The position numbers and the translations under genes are program-made. From NCBI RefSeq assembly GCF_030272615.1, contig NC_081415.1, forward strand, positions 370,141,667 through 370,205,666: DNA of 64,000 nucleotides. The letters run 5' to 3'. The notes beneath the pieces are model-generated. The model was not told the DNA's origin, ran no database searches, and worked only from the letters and a program-made list of their open reading frames with translations. The stretch's first letter is position 1, and each line of letters starts with the position of its first letter. The DNA is from Cryptomeria japonica. Its lineage: Eukaryota; Streptophyta; Pinopsida; Cupressales; Cupressaceae. Positions 9,998 to 22,207 of this stretch are shown in pieces.

Positions 9998-10689
9998 ATT
10001 ATTGCATCTTAGCTCTCTTGCATATTATTTTAATCATGTTAGCTTGATTAGAATCATATAGATTGATAATCATTGTTTAAATCCATCTAGCTTAATTTTC
10101 TTAATCTTGCATCCATCTAGCTTAGTCTTGCATCCATTTAGCTTAATTTTGTGCTTATATAGATTACATCCTTTGTCTTGGTGTAGTCTAGTCACTGGTA
10201 TTGCTTAGACAAATTTGAGAGAAAGTCTATACTCACATCTTTTAGGAGGAAATAGGTCAATTTGTTATGGTTTTTTACATACATTGATTATATCTGTCTA
10301 ACCATGCATGCAATGATTTATTGAAGTGTTTGTGTCTTACAACTTATAGGATTACTAATTTTTACACACACACACACACACCTGCCACACTTCTAACTCC
10401 TCCAGCTCCTACTACAATGTCCTTTGACAAAGAAGAAGAAGATGAAAAAGACTTAACTTTTCTCTTAGCTATTTTTGCATTTCATATACATAGGCCTACG
10501 AGCCATTTTAATTGATGTATTTTAAATATTACATAATATAATGAACATACTATATTTTTGTCTTGCTTTATGAGATCTTGTGTTGCACTATGCTATTTTT
10601 CTTCTCTCTTTGCATTTTATTAGTTCAATCTTTTCAAAATTTTGCACTGTAAAACAAACTATACATATTTACAATATTTATAGCAACTA
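9998..10689. other. Unassigned AT-rich stretch
   Basis: No gene or element recognised. A CATCTAGCTTA-like word recurs at 10080-10145, and a CA dinucleotide run lies near 10364. It may be the 3' untranslated part of element D, whose integrase ends at its right edge. Confidence 0.4.
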
Positions 10690-11690
10690 AGAAGATAAAG
10701 GAAAACTAATTGAAGTGTTTGAGATGGATTATGTTAATGGGAATCCCTAAAGCATCACCTTCCAAGTTTTCTAATTCAAAAGAATTATGTTGCTTGCAAT
10801 TTATGATACAAAATGGGCCCTCCCATAGAGCATCAAATTCATCATTTTATCTAAGCTTAACGACATGCATGTTGTATTTCAACACCAAATCTCCTTGTTT
10901 GAGTCCAGGGTTAGAAATTTTCTTGTCAAACCAACTTTTAATAATTTGTTGGTGGTTACTCATTGCACTATACACTCTCTTTCTTGATTCTTTCACTTCT
11001 AGCAACTCTACTAACCTGACCTCCATAGCTCCATTCTCCTGAACCTCAAGAGACTTTTGTAACTATAATGTAGGAATCTCCATTGAGATTGGCTACATGA
11101 CTTCCTGTTCATAAACCAACTCATAGGGTGATGTCTTCAATATCTGTTTTTGGGTAATCCTATCTACCCAAAGTGTTATTTTTAGGTGCTTGTGCCATTC
11201 TCTTTTATGTTATGACCCTATCCTCTTGATCAACCTGATCAGGTTTTTGTTTATTGAGTTCAGAAGGTCGTTCCCCTACGGATAATAGTTTGAAGAAGTT
11301 TTGAAGAAGATTCCATTATTTAATACAAATTGGCACATTTTAGAACCTAAAAAGGCCCTGACATTGTCAGAGATAATGGTCTTTGGCAGGCCAAATCTAG
11401 TAACCAACTCCTCTAGGAAGTTTATGATTTCTACCTCTATTGCATTCTTAAGGGGAACTGCCTCCGCTCATCTAGTAAAATAATTTGTTGCTATGAGTAT
11501 CCATTTATGTTTGATGCTTGAAGTTCGGTTGATCATACCGATGAAATCTAGACCCCATTGTGCAAAAGGCTCATCAACCACTATCGGTTTTAGGGGAATG
11601 ACTGCATTCTTCCTTTTCCCAACAAAGAAATGGTATTCTTTACAAGATCTAACTAGTGAATGTGCATCACTGAACATATTGGGCTAGAAA
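10690..11690 (-). pseudogene. Integrase remnant (element D)
   Basis: The upstream part (11677-11468) has the end of the zinc finger and the core start, EPFAQWGLDFIG, with the first catalytic Asp. The C-terminal part (about 11160-10700) reads SPYELVYEQEV, then WFDKK, QGDLVLKYN and LWEGPF, ending near LGIPINIIHLK. Several stops and at least one frame change separate these. Not functional. Confidence 0.75.
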
Positions 11691-11789
11691 TACCCTGCAC
11701 GCATATTTTAATTGGGATGGTCTTTGCTAAAAAATGTCTGCTCATAGGACTATTGTGGAATTCACTAAGAATTCTCCTTTATTGCTCTC

Positions 11790-13390
11790 CATTCACACAC
11801 CGCAAAAGAACTTTGTTAAAATTCCTTTTGAACAACACTCCCTCAACAAGCATGTAGCCAAAATTCTATAATTTGTAAAATCTCTTCTTATGGGGGGGGG
11901 AAGCTTTGCAGGATACTTACCTATTTGAATAAAATCAATCCTATTGGTCACCCAACATCTTTTAGTCTTTGGTTGGTTAATTAAGATTGCTTTGGACTGG
12001 CCATCTTCAACTACAACATCAGGTCCTTGCACTAGATACTCACATAGTCCTTTTCTGCGAACCACTTTGGTTGGTCGGACCTTAATGTCATACTCTAGAA
12101 TTTTTGTAATCTATTTAACTCACTTTTTAGTGATCTTTCCTTCCATATTGTACTCACACACATTGGAATGTGCTACATAAATCACAATTTTATTACAGGC
12201 GATCAAATGCCATAACTTCTTGATCCCTTTAACAATGGAAAAAGCTTGTCTTTCAACAAAGTTGTACTTGACTACATAATATTTTAATGTCTTGGAATGG
12301 AAAGCTACAAGATGTTCACCTATTCCTTCATCATCTTTTTGGGTAAGGGCCATGGCTATGTCATACTCACTATTGTAAACATACATGATAAAGTCCTTTG
12401 AAAGGTTTGGATTAATTAGGATCGGGGCAGAAAAATAACATCTTTAACCTTCTCAAAGGCTTCCCTTGCTTGGCTAGTCCACTTGAAAGGTTGATCCTTC
12501 CTTAGCATTAATGTGATTGGTCTAATCATACCTAGAAAATATGATATAAATCCTCTCACAAAATTAATCTTTCCCAAGAAAGATTGAACTCCCTTCTTGT
12601 TCAATGGCATAAGTAATTCCTTCATAGTCGCTACGCAGTCAAGATCAATTGAAACTCCATCTTTGGATACTACATGTACAAGAAACTTTTCTTGTGGAAC
12701 CTCAAATATACATTTCTTGGTATTTAGAGATACTTAGAACTCCAAAAACTTCTAGAACACCAATTCTAAATGGTCAAAATGATCATCTGTTGACTTAGAG
12801 AACACGATAAGATCATCTTAGTAGATCAGTATAATTTTATTTATCAGCTCCTTAAAAGCAATATCCATTGCTCCCCGAAAGATGGCTCTCGCATTGGAGA
12901 GGTAAAAAAAAATCTTAGCATATGCAAATGTCCCCCACTTTGTAGTAAATATTGTTTTGTGTTGATCTTCCTCTTTAACTAGAACTTGATTATATCCAGA
13001 AAAACCATCTAGCATAGAGAACGTTTCTTATCTGGCTATAGTTTATAGAATTTGCTCCATGGAAGGTAGATGATAATGATTTTTTAAGGATGCTTTGTTC
13101 AAATTCCCTAAAATCCATGCAAAGGAAAATATCTCCATTCTTTTTGCAAATCAGAACTAGATTGGAGACCCAAGTGTTGTGTTTAATCAAATACACTATC
13201 TGAGACTCAAATAAATTTTTTAGTTCCTGAGTCATTAGAGACTCAATTTTAGGGTTGAATAGCCTTTGCTTTTGTCTGATAGGCTTTTCTCCTTTTGCAA
13301 GCTTAATGGTATGCTCAATAATTGTGGGGTCATATCTTTTCAAATCATCACAAGACCATACAATGACTCCTTTTTACTTTTCATAGAAAT
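11790..13390 (-). pseudogene. Reverse transcriptase and gypsy RNase H remnant (element D)
   Basis: RT begins near 13343 (IRQKQRLFNPKIESL), continues through CMDFREFEQ, then MLDGFSGYNQVLV and FTTKWGTFAYA. At the catalytic loop a stop replaces the Met of YMDD (YxDD near 12822-12833). RT connection and RNase H follow: SFLGKINFVRGFI (12625-12416) and HLVAFHSKTLK with VERQAFSIV (12386-12120). Frames shift several times. The order RT then RNase H is normal here; the extra RNase H lies upstream. Confidence 0.8.
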
Positions 13391-13539
13391 ATATCAACCT
13401 ATCCTTATCATGTTCTGCAACATTCTTGCCAAACTTCAACTTCTTTCCATCTCTGACATGAATATTAGTATAATATCCCTTGTCCGTTGCAAACTTTCTA
13501 TTATTATTTCTTGCATCATCACAACCAAATAGGTTTTCC

Positions 13540-14170
13540 AATGTGATCAAGCCCTTCAGAAGTTTGTTGGTTTTTAGCTGGATAATTTGATCTTCACATG
13601 CTTCTATAGCTTTGGGCTGTAATTGTTGAGCATATTCACATGGTTTCTAAATGAACATTGCAATTTGAGGATCGCTTTCAAAAACTTGCAAATTTTGATC
13701 ATTATTTGGGATGGTGGCCTTACAATTACTTGGATAAAATGTTTGTTTTCTATTAACTCAGAGGAGATCAAATTGAGATCCTATTGTTGCCAATGGGTTT
13801 AGAGTTGTATTTTTCTTTCTAGGGATCCCTTGAATATTGAAATCTTGAAAAATCTCAATCAAGTCTTAAACTTTGTGTTTGTAGGAGCGCATGTAGACCT
13901 TTTTTGTTGTGGATGTGCCTAGAAATTGCTTAACTAGTAGCTCAGAATCTCCTAGAACCTTTACTATCTTGATGCCCATACATTCCACTAGGCTCAAACC
14001 TTGAACCAAGCCTTCATACTTAGCCTCGTGATTTTAATAGGAAAAATGGAAGTGGAAAGTTCTAAGAGTCTTCTCTTTGAATGGGGACATAACAAACATA
14101 CCTACTCCAGATCTCGATTTACATCTCACCCCATCAAATTGCAGAATCCAAAGTTTTGACTAGCGGTCTT
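13540..14170 (-). pseudogene. Extra RNase H located upstream of RT (element D)
   Basis: Read from about 14160 leftward, this stretch gives WILQFDG (first catalytic Asp), EAKYEGL (Glu) and GDSELLVKQF (Asp), then DLIEIFQDFNIQGIPRK. These are the core motifs of the archaeal-type RNase H carried by Tat elements. Stops interrupt it. It sits between protease (14677-14895) and RT (13343 downward), not between RNase H and integrase. Element C has the same arrangement, so it is not a local rearrangement. Confidence 0.72.
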
Positions 14171-14559
14171 TGCTATCATTCTTCTCATCTTGTTGGATCT
14201 TGAAAACTTTGGAAATAATCTGATCTTCATCATAAATCACATGTTTTGATGCTAGTGGTGTGATAATTGCCAAAGGGATCAACATGAACTCATTGAGGAA
14301 GATCTCTTCTTTAGGGGTTCTATCACTGGTGACCTCCTCATCTTCAAATAATTCTACACACTATATCTCATTTTTTATGATGGAAGTATAAGCAACCTCA
14401 AAATTCATCATAGCTTTATAAACTATATGCTCAAAATGTAGGGGTTCAAACAATATCTTCATTTTACACCCATGCTTGGTTATTAGAATCAGGTGAGAGC
14501 AATCTAGGGAAATATATCCACCTATTTTTGTAGTCAAATCTTGTGACAAATAGAGACCA

Positions 14560-14960
14560 AAGATAGGGGAATATCAATTATTACCACTTCTTGTGACACT
14601 GTGATACTAGGCAAGAATACAGGGTTAGAAGAAGGTCCTTAATCACACCTATGGCTTGGAATTCATTCCCATCTAGCTATGAAACTCCTCTATGTAAAGC
14701 CTCAAATTGAAGCTTTAAAGCTTTTGCTATTTTCTTTGGCATAATTGTAGTACTGGCACTAAAATCTATCATAGAATTTTGAAGAAATTTATCCCCTACA
14801 ATAAGATTTAAAAAGAAGGGGGTAGGTTTTAGTTTATCTACCTTTCCCTTTGTATCTTCACTCTTGTCATTTGTGATTGTTTCGGCTTGATGCACTTGAC
14901 CTCAAACTTTAGGTCCCTTATCTTTTGTTTGAGCAGGTTTTGTAGCTAGTCCCACCTTTG
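14560..14960 (-). pseudogene. Retroviral-type aspartic protease remnant (element D)
   Basis: The segment 14895-14677 contains FLNLIVGDKFLQNSMIDFSA, where DFSAS stands for the usual D-S/T-G-A catalytic loop, followed by IMPKKIAKALKL. Upstream (to about 15087) is a Lys/Thr-rich stretch likely from the end of gag. Downstream, 14549-14361 continues as linker toward the RNase H. Confidence 0.6.
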
Positions 14961-15087
14961 TTAGCTTCTTAGGTTCTCCCAAAGCTTCTTGTAGTAGGGA
15001 CTTTTGCTTTGGGATTGCTAGAATATCCCATAAGGATACATTTGCAGGGGCCTTTTTAAGTTGCTCAACCACATTAAGAGATGTTGG

Positions 15088-15880
15088 TGATGGACTTGAA
15101 AAGCATTGAGAGGGGGCAGAGGGTGAATCAGTGACACCAAAAATAAAACTACTTCAAACACTAACTAGTAGATGAACTTAACAAAACTTTTAAACACAAT
15201 GCATGAGATCCAAAATGATATAACAACATCCACAAAAAGTAAAACATCCACCATAACACAAGTGTTTGTATGTGGAAAACCCAAATAGGTAAAAACCATG
15301 GTGAGATGGAACTCACAAGTTAACTATCTATAGTAATAGATAACTGACCAGTTAAGGTCTACAAAGTTCTCTGCTAGGAGCGAATCTTGTTAGAGATCCC
15401 AAAGCTTGATTAGAAGCTTATACCCCGTTAAAGGTAGTACCATGTTAGGAGTAACCTTGGTGGAGGATTTATGAATCCAAACTAATGGATCACCCTATTA
15501 GAGGATTTATACATTGAAGCTTGTTAGAGCTTACCCGGTTAGGGGATTTGATTCTGCTGTAATTGTTAAAAAACAACAGGATTGGTTTGATTTGTCTGAG
15601 TAGCACAATACTCGCTTGATCAGATCCTTCTAAACATATTCAACATTTCTCTTCTGCATACTCTGCAACTTAACTCTTTTGACTTTCGCACACAACATAA
15701 CACTTTCACTTATATCAAATAATTCATTGTGATGTCAATATATAGACATTATGATTTCATGTCAGCCTTAAGAAATCATAATAGAATTTCCTAGGTGTAG
15801 TGTATCTAGACAAGTGATCATAACTCATCACAAAAATTGCCGCCAAAAGTTTGTCGGTGGGATAACTCATCACAAATTAG
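15088..15880 (-). repeat. Truncated copia-type LTR, E family
   Basis: It starts TGATGGACTTGAAAAG and matches the first roughly 790 bases of the E LTR at 15882 nearly base for base. It breaks off at ACAAATTAG directly before the next LTR. In element orientation it is the LTR 3' part. It flanks but does not belong to element E. Confidence 0.8.
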
Positions 15881-15881
15881 T

Positions 15882-17014
15882 TGATGGACATGAAAAGCAC
15901 TGAGAGGGGGGGGGGGGTGAATCCATGACACCAAAAATAAAACTACTTCAAACACTAACCGGTAGATGAAATTAACAAAACATTTAAACACAATGCATGC
16001 GATCCAAAATGATATAAAAACATCCACAAAAAGTAAAACATCCACCATAACACAAGTGTTTGTACGTGGAAAACCCAAATATGTAAAAACCATGGTGAGA
16101 TGGAACTCACAAGTTAACTATTTGCAGTAATAGATAACTGACCAGTTAAGGTCTACAAAGTTCTCTACTAGGAGCGAATCTTGTTAGAGATCCCAAAGCT
16201 TGATTAGAAGCTTATACCCTATTAAAGGGAGTACCCTGTTAGAGTAACCTCAGTGGAGGATTTCTGAATCCAAACTAATGGATCACCCTGTTAGAGGATT
16301 TATACATTGAAGCTTGTTAGAGCTTACCCGATTAGGGGATTTGATTCTGCTGTAATTGTTAGAAAACAACAAAATTGGTTTGATCTGTCTGAGTAGCACA
16401 ATACTTGCTTGATCAGATCCTTCTAAACATATTCAACACTGCTCTTCTACATACTCGACAACTTAACTCTTTTGACTTTCACACACAACATAACACTTTC
16501 ACTTATATCAAATAATTCATTGTGATGTCAATATATAGATTATGATTTTATGTCGGCCTTAAGAAATCATAACACAACTTCCTAGGTGTAGTGTATCTGG
16601 ACAAGTGATCATAACTCATCACAAAAATTACCACCAAAAGTTTGTCGATGGGATAACTTATCATTATCTATGGTAACTCATCAAAAAATTACCAAATACT
16701 GGTTGGAACAATCAAATACCAGTTTGAGTAAAACATATGAACCGTTATCCTTGAATCTCTTGACTATAATCTCCTCTTGATCTTGATCTTGATGCCGACT
16801 AATGTGTATTCACTAGTTGTCTTCTATGCATATACCGGTTGACACAAAGTACCGGTTAGAGATAAACCTCTTAGTATAACCTCTAGCATACCGGTTGTAG
16901 TATAAACAGCTTGAAGTTACACTGGTAGTTAATATTATCATATGTGTGTGTGTGTGTGTGAGTGTTTAATCAATGACAACATATGATGAATACATTACAA
17001 TTATCATGCCAACA
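15882..17014 (-). repeat. 3' LTR of element E
   Basis: It runs TGATGGACATG to ATGCCAACA on the + strand (TGTTGGCAT to CCATCA in element sense). It contains a G run at 15905-15918 (the CCCCCC block near the LTR end), a TATA-like stretch near 16530 and a GT dinucleotide run near 16943-16960. It pairs with 22208-23297. Confidence 0.85.
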
Positions 17015-17031
17015 ATCTCCCCCTTTGGCAT
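17015..17031 (-). other. Polypurine tract of element E
   Basis: On the - strand ATGCCAAAGGGGGAGAT abuts the 3' LTR TGTTGG. This is the common Ty1/copia form. Confidence 0.85.
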
Positions 17032-17332
17032 TGATGGCAACACTTAGAAAATTTTATAGTAATACCACTAAGTGTGCATACACAACAAATTTACACATAT
17101 AATCATGCTCCCCATTAATACATACATTATACAAAATTTTCAAAAACATGCATACATATTTCTACTCCCCCTTTGACAACAATGCCAAATTGAAAAAGCA
17201 AAATATATATATATATATATAGAAAATTTGTATCAATAATAACTAAAAAACTTGAATCAAAGTTCAGGCATAAGCAATTCTCATGAAAATAACATTGTAG
17301 CTCTTCTTCAATTGTGACAAAGCATTTGTCCA

Positions 17333-20300
17333 TTACGCCAACACTTTCTCAGTGTACTCGTATGTAGACATCAGCTGTGAACAAAACTCTTCCATGGAAT
17401 CTAGTGTATAAGTTTCTGGAGTTGCTAAGATAGCTTCTGCATTTGAGTAGGCATTTTGTAGTATGTCTACTTGTGATGTGAGCAAAATTTTGAGTTCCTT
17501 GAGAGACTGGAGTCTCTTTGCCTTCTCATGATCATAAGTTTCCAACTTGTTATGCAAATCATCTATAGATTTGCTAAAAGCAAATATAGAGTCCTGAAGT
17601 GGGACATATGCCTTGCATATCCTTTCTAGCTCTTGCTCTGTTTCTGTTTGTCTTTTTGAAATGTCAGAATAAAAGAAAGAAACATTAGAGGTGGAAGAAA
17701 GATACTTTCCTCCTATTTCAATAGCTTTTCCCAACAAATCTTTATTGTGTGACAAAGCCATTTTTCCACTATCAATATCCTTTGCCAGTTTCTCTCCATA
17801 CTTCTTCTTGTGATTTTTCTTAGCATAGGTCTGAGCAGCTTCTTCAAGTGACTTGATTTGATTAGATGCATCTACAACTAATTGGCCAAGTTTGCTAATA
17901 GGGGATGTCAGATGTGTTGTAGAAGTGTCCGGTAGCAGACCAGATAAATATCTATTGCAGTTTGAATTGTCTCTACCTCAATCCTTTGCTCTTTCAGTCT
18001 CTTCTTATGTGCCCTAGATTGCATGACATTAGCAATCTTCATGATTTCCGATGTGCTCATGTTGTCAACATCAATAGGTCCTGAAATACTTAAAGAATCA
18101 TCATCGTCCTCATCAAGTTGCTTTTGCTTTACTGGTTTAGAGGATACAACCTTAATGATCGCTTTCTCTATATTCTTCTCCTTTTCCTTTTCAGAGGACT
18201 ATGTAACAAATTTTTCAGTAGACTCCTTATTATCTTCAATGACTGTTGGAGATTGGGGTTTCTCCAGTTGTTCAGTTTCTGGTGGATTGACTACTTTTAG
18301 TTGAGTTGTTGGTTGCTCAACTAAGGTAACCTGTATATCAGTAATTTCAGGAGGCTCCATATCTGGTGCAGTGATGTATCCAGATAGATCAATTGAATCC
18401 TGAACTTCATCAACAACATAAATAATGGTGTCATCCTTCTTCTTGACAAGATAGACTTCATCAGCTTCAACAATCTCTTCTTCATCCATTTATAGTTGAT
18501 TAAAAACATCTTCCTCATTCTTGGAGGAATGGATGAGTTCTTCCATCTTTTTGATTTCATAGGCTATTCGATGGGTCTCAGTTTCAATAATTGCCCTCTT
18601 TCCATTGAGTAGATTCAATCTTCTTGCTCTAAAAGAAAATTGAATTTTGTATCTATCAACCAAAGCACTAATTTCATCCAAAGAAAAATTGGGAAAATAT
18701 TGTACAAATATCTCATCAATGATTTCTTTTTCCAATTTTATAGCTTCCTCCTATTTATCCAAATGAATATTGTACAAAGAAATTGAGATATCCTTTTCCA
18801 GATCATGTGGATATCTACTATAATGACACAAATGAGTGATTACTTGTTCAATGACTTGCTTCTTCTCATCTTCAATGAAGCAATCAAAATGCTTTTTGAC
18901 ATTGTCAAACCTATTCCTCCCTAGTGTCTTCATTGTTCTTTCAAAATGGGTTTCAGGCTTGTAAGATGCTATATGAATAGGCATAGTTTCCTTTGGCACT
19001 TCCTTAACTATTTTTGCTACTCTACCGGTAGCCTTCATCTTCTTAGGTTCTTCTTCAGTATATGTACCCTCAGATTCTAGTTGGAGAATAAGTTTTCAAT
19101 TTCTCTTATTTGGTGCATTCTCCTTCTTTGTATAGACTTTAGGTGTCGGCTCCTTTTTGGTTTGGATACTCTGAGTCACCCTTGTAGTCTTTATCACTGG
19201 AGGTGCTTCATTAGACTTATTTTTCCTCCCTTTCACACTTGTGGTAGGAGCAATACTAGTTTTGTCTTGTACATCCTGGAATACCACAATATCTAGTTTT
19301 GCCTTCTTTTTATCTTTAGGTGATGCTAATAGGTTGTTAGCATATCCAACTAGTAGATCATAGTTCACCTCATAACTCATGTCTTCCATTTCTTCTTCTC
19401 TTGGTTCAATTGCTTGCATCAAACAAAAATTAGTGGTAACTGTAAAAACAATGTCATTTGCAAAATGACTTACCACATCTTCAGAAAATCTCATTCTCAT
19501 GCTCATCTTCTTTTAAAATTCATTAAAATACTTATTCATAGCTACAGGGAAAGTATTTCTTACAGCCTTAATGTTGTTCTTGATTTGTGTAGTGATTGGT
19601 AGGTCCTTTGACCATTCAATATCACCTATTCCCAGTAGAAAATTTTGAAAATAGAAGAATAACCCGATCAATAACTGACCATACTTGAATTTTAGACTGT
19701 TGTCCTTTTTGATAGATTGCAAATTTAGAAACAATTGTCTTCTAATTGCCTCGTAAAGATCATAATCTACATTTTCAGCTATCATCTTGTAAGTTGTGTG
19801 TACTGCTGTTGATAGAACACTATTTAGTCTATTGGAGTAAAATACTCGGTAGCCTACCACCATTGTTGCTAGTTTACTGCAGGGTCTCTAATATTGTTAA
19901 TAGAAAAGGCCCACTTATCAGAAGTAGAATTGGTTAAAGAGAATACCATATCTTTTGAAATTCATCTTAGAACAAGTACTTCACCGGTTGAGAAATAACC
20001 AATTACAACCTGAATAGCTTCCTTCATTATTGTGTGAGTTCTCTCTAAATACATGTTCTCTCCATGAACTCGACTCAAAATGATTTTGATATGTTCTTCC
20101 TCGAAACCTTCAAGAAAGTAAGCGACATTATGAAAACCCTTTTCAAAAACCCTAGCATACTTTGTTTCAATCTTTCCGTTGTTATCACAAAGTGATTTCA
20201 GCTAATTATAAATGTAAAGTGACCCTAGATCCTCTATCTGACAATCAATATAACTTGACAAATGTCCTTTAACCAAAACTCCTCTTGGAACTTTTGATAA

Positions 20301-20393
20301 TGCATTATACAACATAATTTGTTCTGCTTCTACAACTTCCATTGGCTCAGAAGTAATCATTAACCTTTGTATAGTTTTTGAAGTTGATGCCAT
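17333..20393 (-). pseudogene. Second gene of element E, unknown function (about 1000 codons, broken)
   Basis: I do not recognise this protein. It begins MASTSKTIQRL at 20393 and runs through 19863-19513 (GYRVFYSNRLNSV, KYGQLLIGLFFYFQ), a Lys-rich part (19506-19096), acidic and coiled-coil-like parts (18735-18199), and a helical C-terminus (17761-17333). Several stops fall in frame, for example a TAA directly before ATG at 18489. Element F has a related gene (31730 onward): both begin MAS, both have CxxEDLG, GY(K/R)V and (K/R)YGxLI blocks in the same order. It has no RT, integrase or protease motif. A structural or packaging role is one guess. Confidence 0.65.
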
Positions 20394-20849
20394 TCCAGAT
20401 GAACAAGATTCGAAGTAGGATGTTCAAAGAAATACCTTGTTTCACACACGTTGCCTCATTTTACTAGTAGTATTCCCAAGTGCACACCAATTTGACTTTT
20501 TGCAACCTTCAATTTAGCTTGATTACATAGATCACAAAGAAATTTGACAATTGACAACAAAACAATCTTTCTCAGCTTAGCAAGTGCTCCAAATTTCTTT
20601 CTTGAATGCGTTAGGGTAAAAATGACAAAGTAAAAACTCGCTTTTATCTTTTTTACCTACTGCATTAAATTCTCTACTGTTAGGGTTACAAACCCTAATT
20701 TCACCGCTCAAGGACAAAAACCGGTTGATAACATATTGACAAAAAAGTTACCAAAATTTCATTCTTCAAAATTCTTTTACCGCTCATTTTTCTCAAGGGG
20801 TCCAGAGGTAATTTGACTGTTAAGCTCCCCTTAGCCATACTAAAAAGGC

Positions 20850-22145
20850 TCAAGTCATTGGTGCATGGTTCTCTTCACTGGGTGAACGAACAATTTCTTC
20901 TCCAAGTGAGTCATCACTTTTCTTCTTCCAAATCCGATTCATTTCCTCTCTAGTTTCTTCAACATTAACTTTCTGCTTTCCTTTCTGATCCTTAAAAGAA
21001 TTGACCGATTTGCTATTTCTTAATCTACAAAATTTTGCTAAGTGCCCTGGTTTGTTATAGTGATAATAGGCCATACCAGATGATCTCCAAGGTCCTGCAT
21101 TTCCTCTTCCTGTTCTTCTTCTGCAGTTCATAGCCACATGACCAAAGTTATTACGGATGGTGCAAATAACATTTATTACCTTTTCCATCTCAAATGGACT
21201 TAACTGGTTGTCATAAGGTCTTTGCCCATTTAGGTTTACTTGGTTGTCGAAATTCCTCATTCGGTCACCATTTGGTCTTGGATGCATGTGTGGTATAGGA
21301 TTGTATGCTCCATATCTGCACTCAATAGATCTATGTCCATAGATTCCACATGTGAAGCAGTGACCTTCAAATTTATTGGACACATACCTAGCATTAGTAT
21401 TGTCACTTGCATTTCTATTAGGTTTGTCTCTACAAACATTTGCAGTGTGACCAGGTTTATGGCAAACATAACAAACATGTTTAAAGACCTTCTTACCGAT
21501 AGGTTTATTGATCTTAGGAGCAGATTTGTTCTTAAGAGTGTTTCTCTTTGTACCAGAGGATTCACATTTTTCAAATGTGTGAAAACCAAGTCCAGAGATA
21601 TCACCCCTCATCCTTTGTGATTGAATTTGTTCTTCCAACATGGTAGAAATTTTGTTGGCCTTTTCCAGTTTCTCATTAGCTTCAGTAAGCTGTTTGGTGA
21701 GATCTTCATTATGCTTTGATGGGTTCTCTCTCAGAGATGATGCAAGTTCAAGATCTAGCTGTAGGTTCTCCTTTTCTTCTCTTTCAACAACCAAATGCTC
21801 ATGCATAGTGACATTTTCCTGCTTGAACTTGGAAATATCTTGATCTCTTTCCTTGATAAGATCTTCAACAACTCTTCTGAATTCCAGTTCCTGACTCATG
21901 CAGATAGTGAGACCTTCTAGCTCTCTCCTCAGATTCAGTTTCTCACCATTTAACTTTTTAACCTCCTGGGCTAAAGCATCAATATTGGCTTCATTTGAAG
22001 AACTATTATCAAATATCTCTAGCAATTGTTTAGTTAGCTCCCTCCTTTTGACTTGTGAAGCTTTCAGTTTGACCCTAAGGGTTTCAATCTAATCTCTGCT
22101 AACTTCTAGCTCTCTAGCCATCTCAAAGTAGCTCATGTCCCCCAT
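20850..22145 (-). pseudogene. Gag-like protein with coiled coil and zinc knuckles (element E)
   Basis: Gag forms the virus-like particle and binds element RNA. The frame starts MGDMSYFEMARELEVSRD at 22145, meets a TAG at 22091-22089, then stays open for 391 codons. Residues 1-145 of that part are charged and coiled-coil-like. Zinc knuckles follow: CYVCHKPGHTANVC, CFTCGIYGHRSIEC, then degenerate ones including YHYNKPGHLAKFC. RGDISGLGF before the fingers is a motif common in plant copia gag proteins. F has the same layout. Confidence 0.82.
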
Positions 22146-22191
22146 GATGGTTTCAAGACTCCCTTCTAAGTGATTAGGCTTCAAATAAGTT

Positions 22192-22205
22192 AGGCTTTGA
22201 TACCA
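22192..22205 (-). other. Primer binding site of element E (initiator-Met tRNA type)
   Basis: On the - strand TGGTATCAAAGCCT starts two bases after the 5' LTR. TGGTATC(A/G)GAGC is the usual plant copia site matching initiator methionine tRNA; one base differs. Confidence 0.85.
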
Positions 22206-22207
22206 AT

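Larger units (their letters stand above)
10690..15087 (-). mobile_element. Decayed Ty3/gypsy element D, pol region
   Basis: Reading on the - strand: protease, an RNase H, reverse transcriptase, a second RNase H and integrase, all broken by stops and frameshifts. No LTR of its own is identified; the right edge meets a copia-type LTR fragment at 15088. Domain order and sequence style match element C at 60626-63916, so both belong to one lineage. Confidence 0.8.

Noticed and set aside
10710-11042. Open frame of 110 codons on the + strand
   Set aside because: Antisense of the D integrase C-terminal region, which reads well on the - strand.
21240-21620. Open frame of 126 codons on the + strand
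   Set aside because: Antisense of the zinc-knuckle region of the E gag gene.
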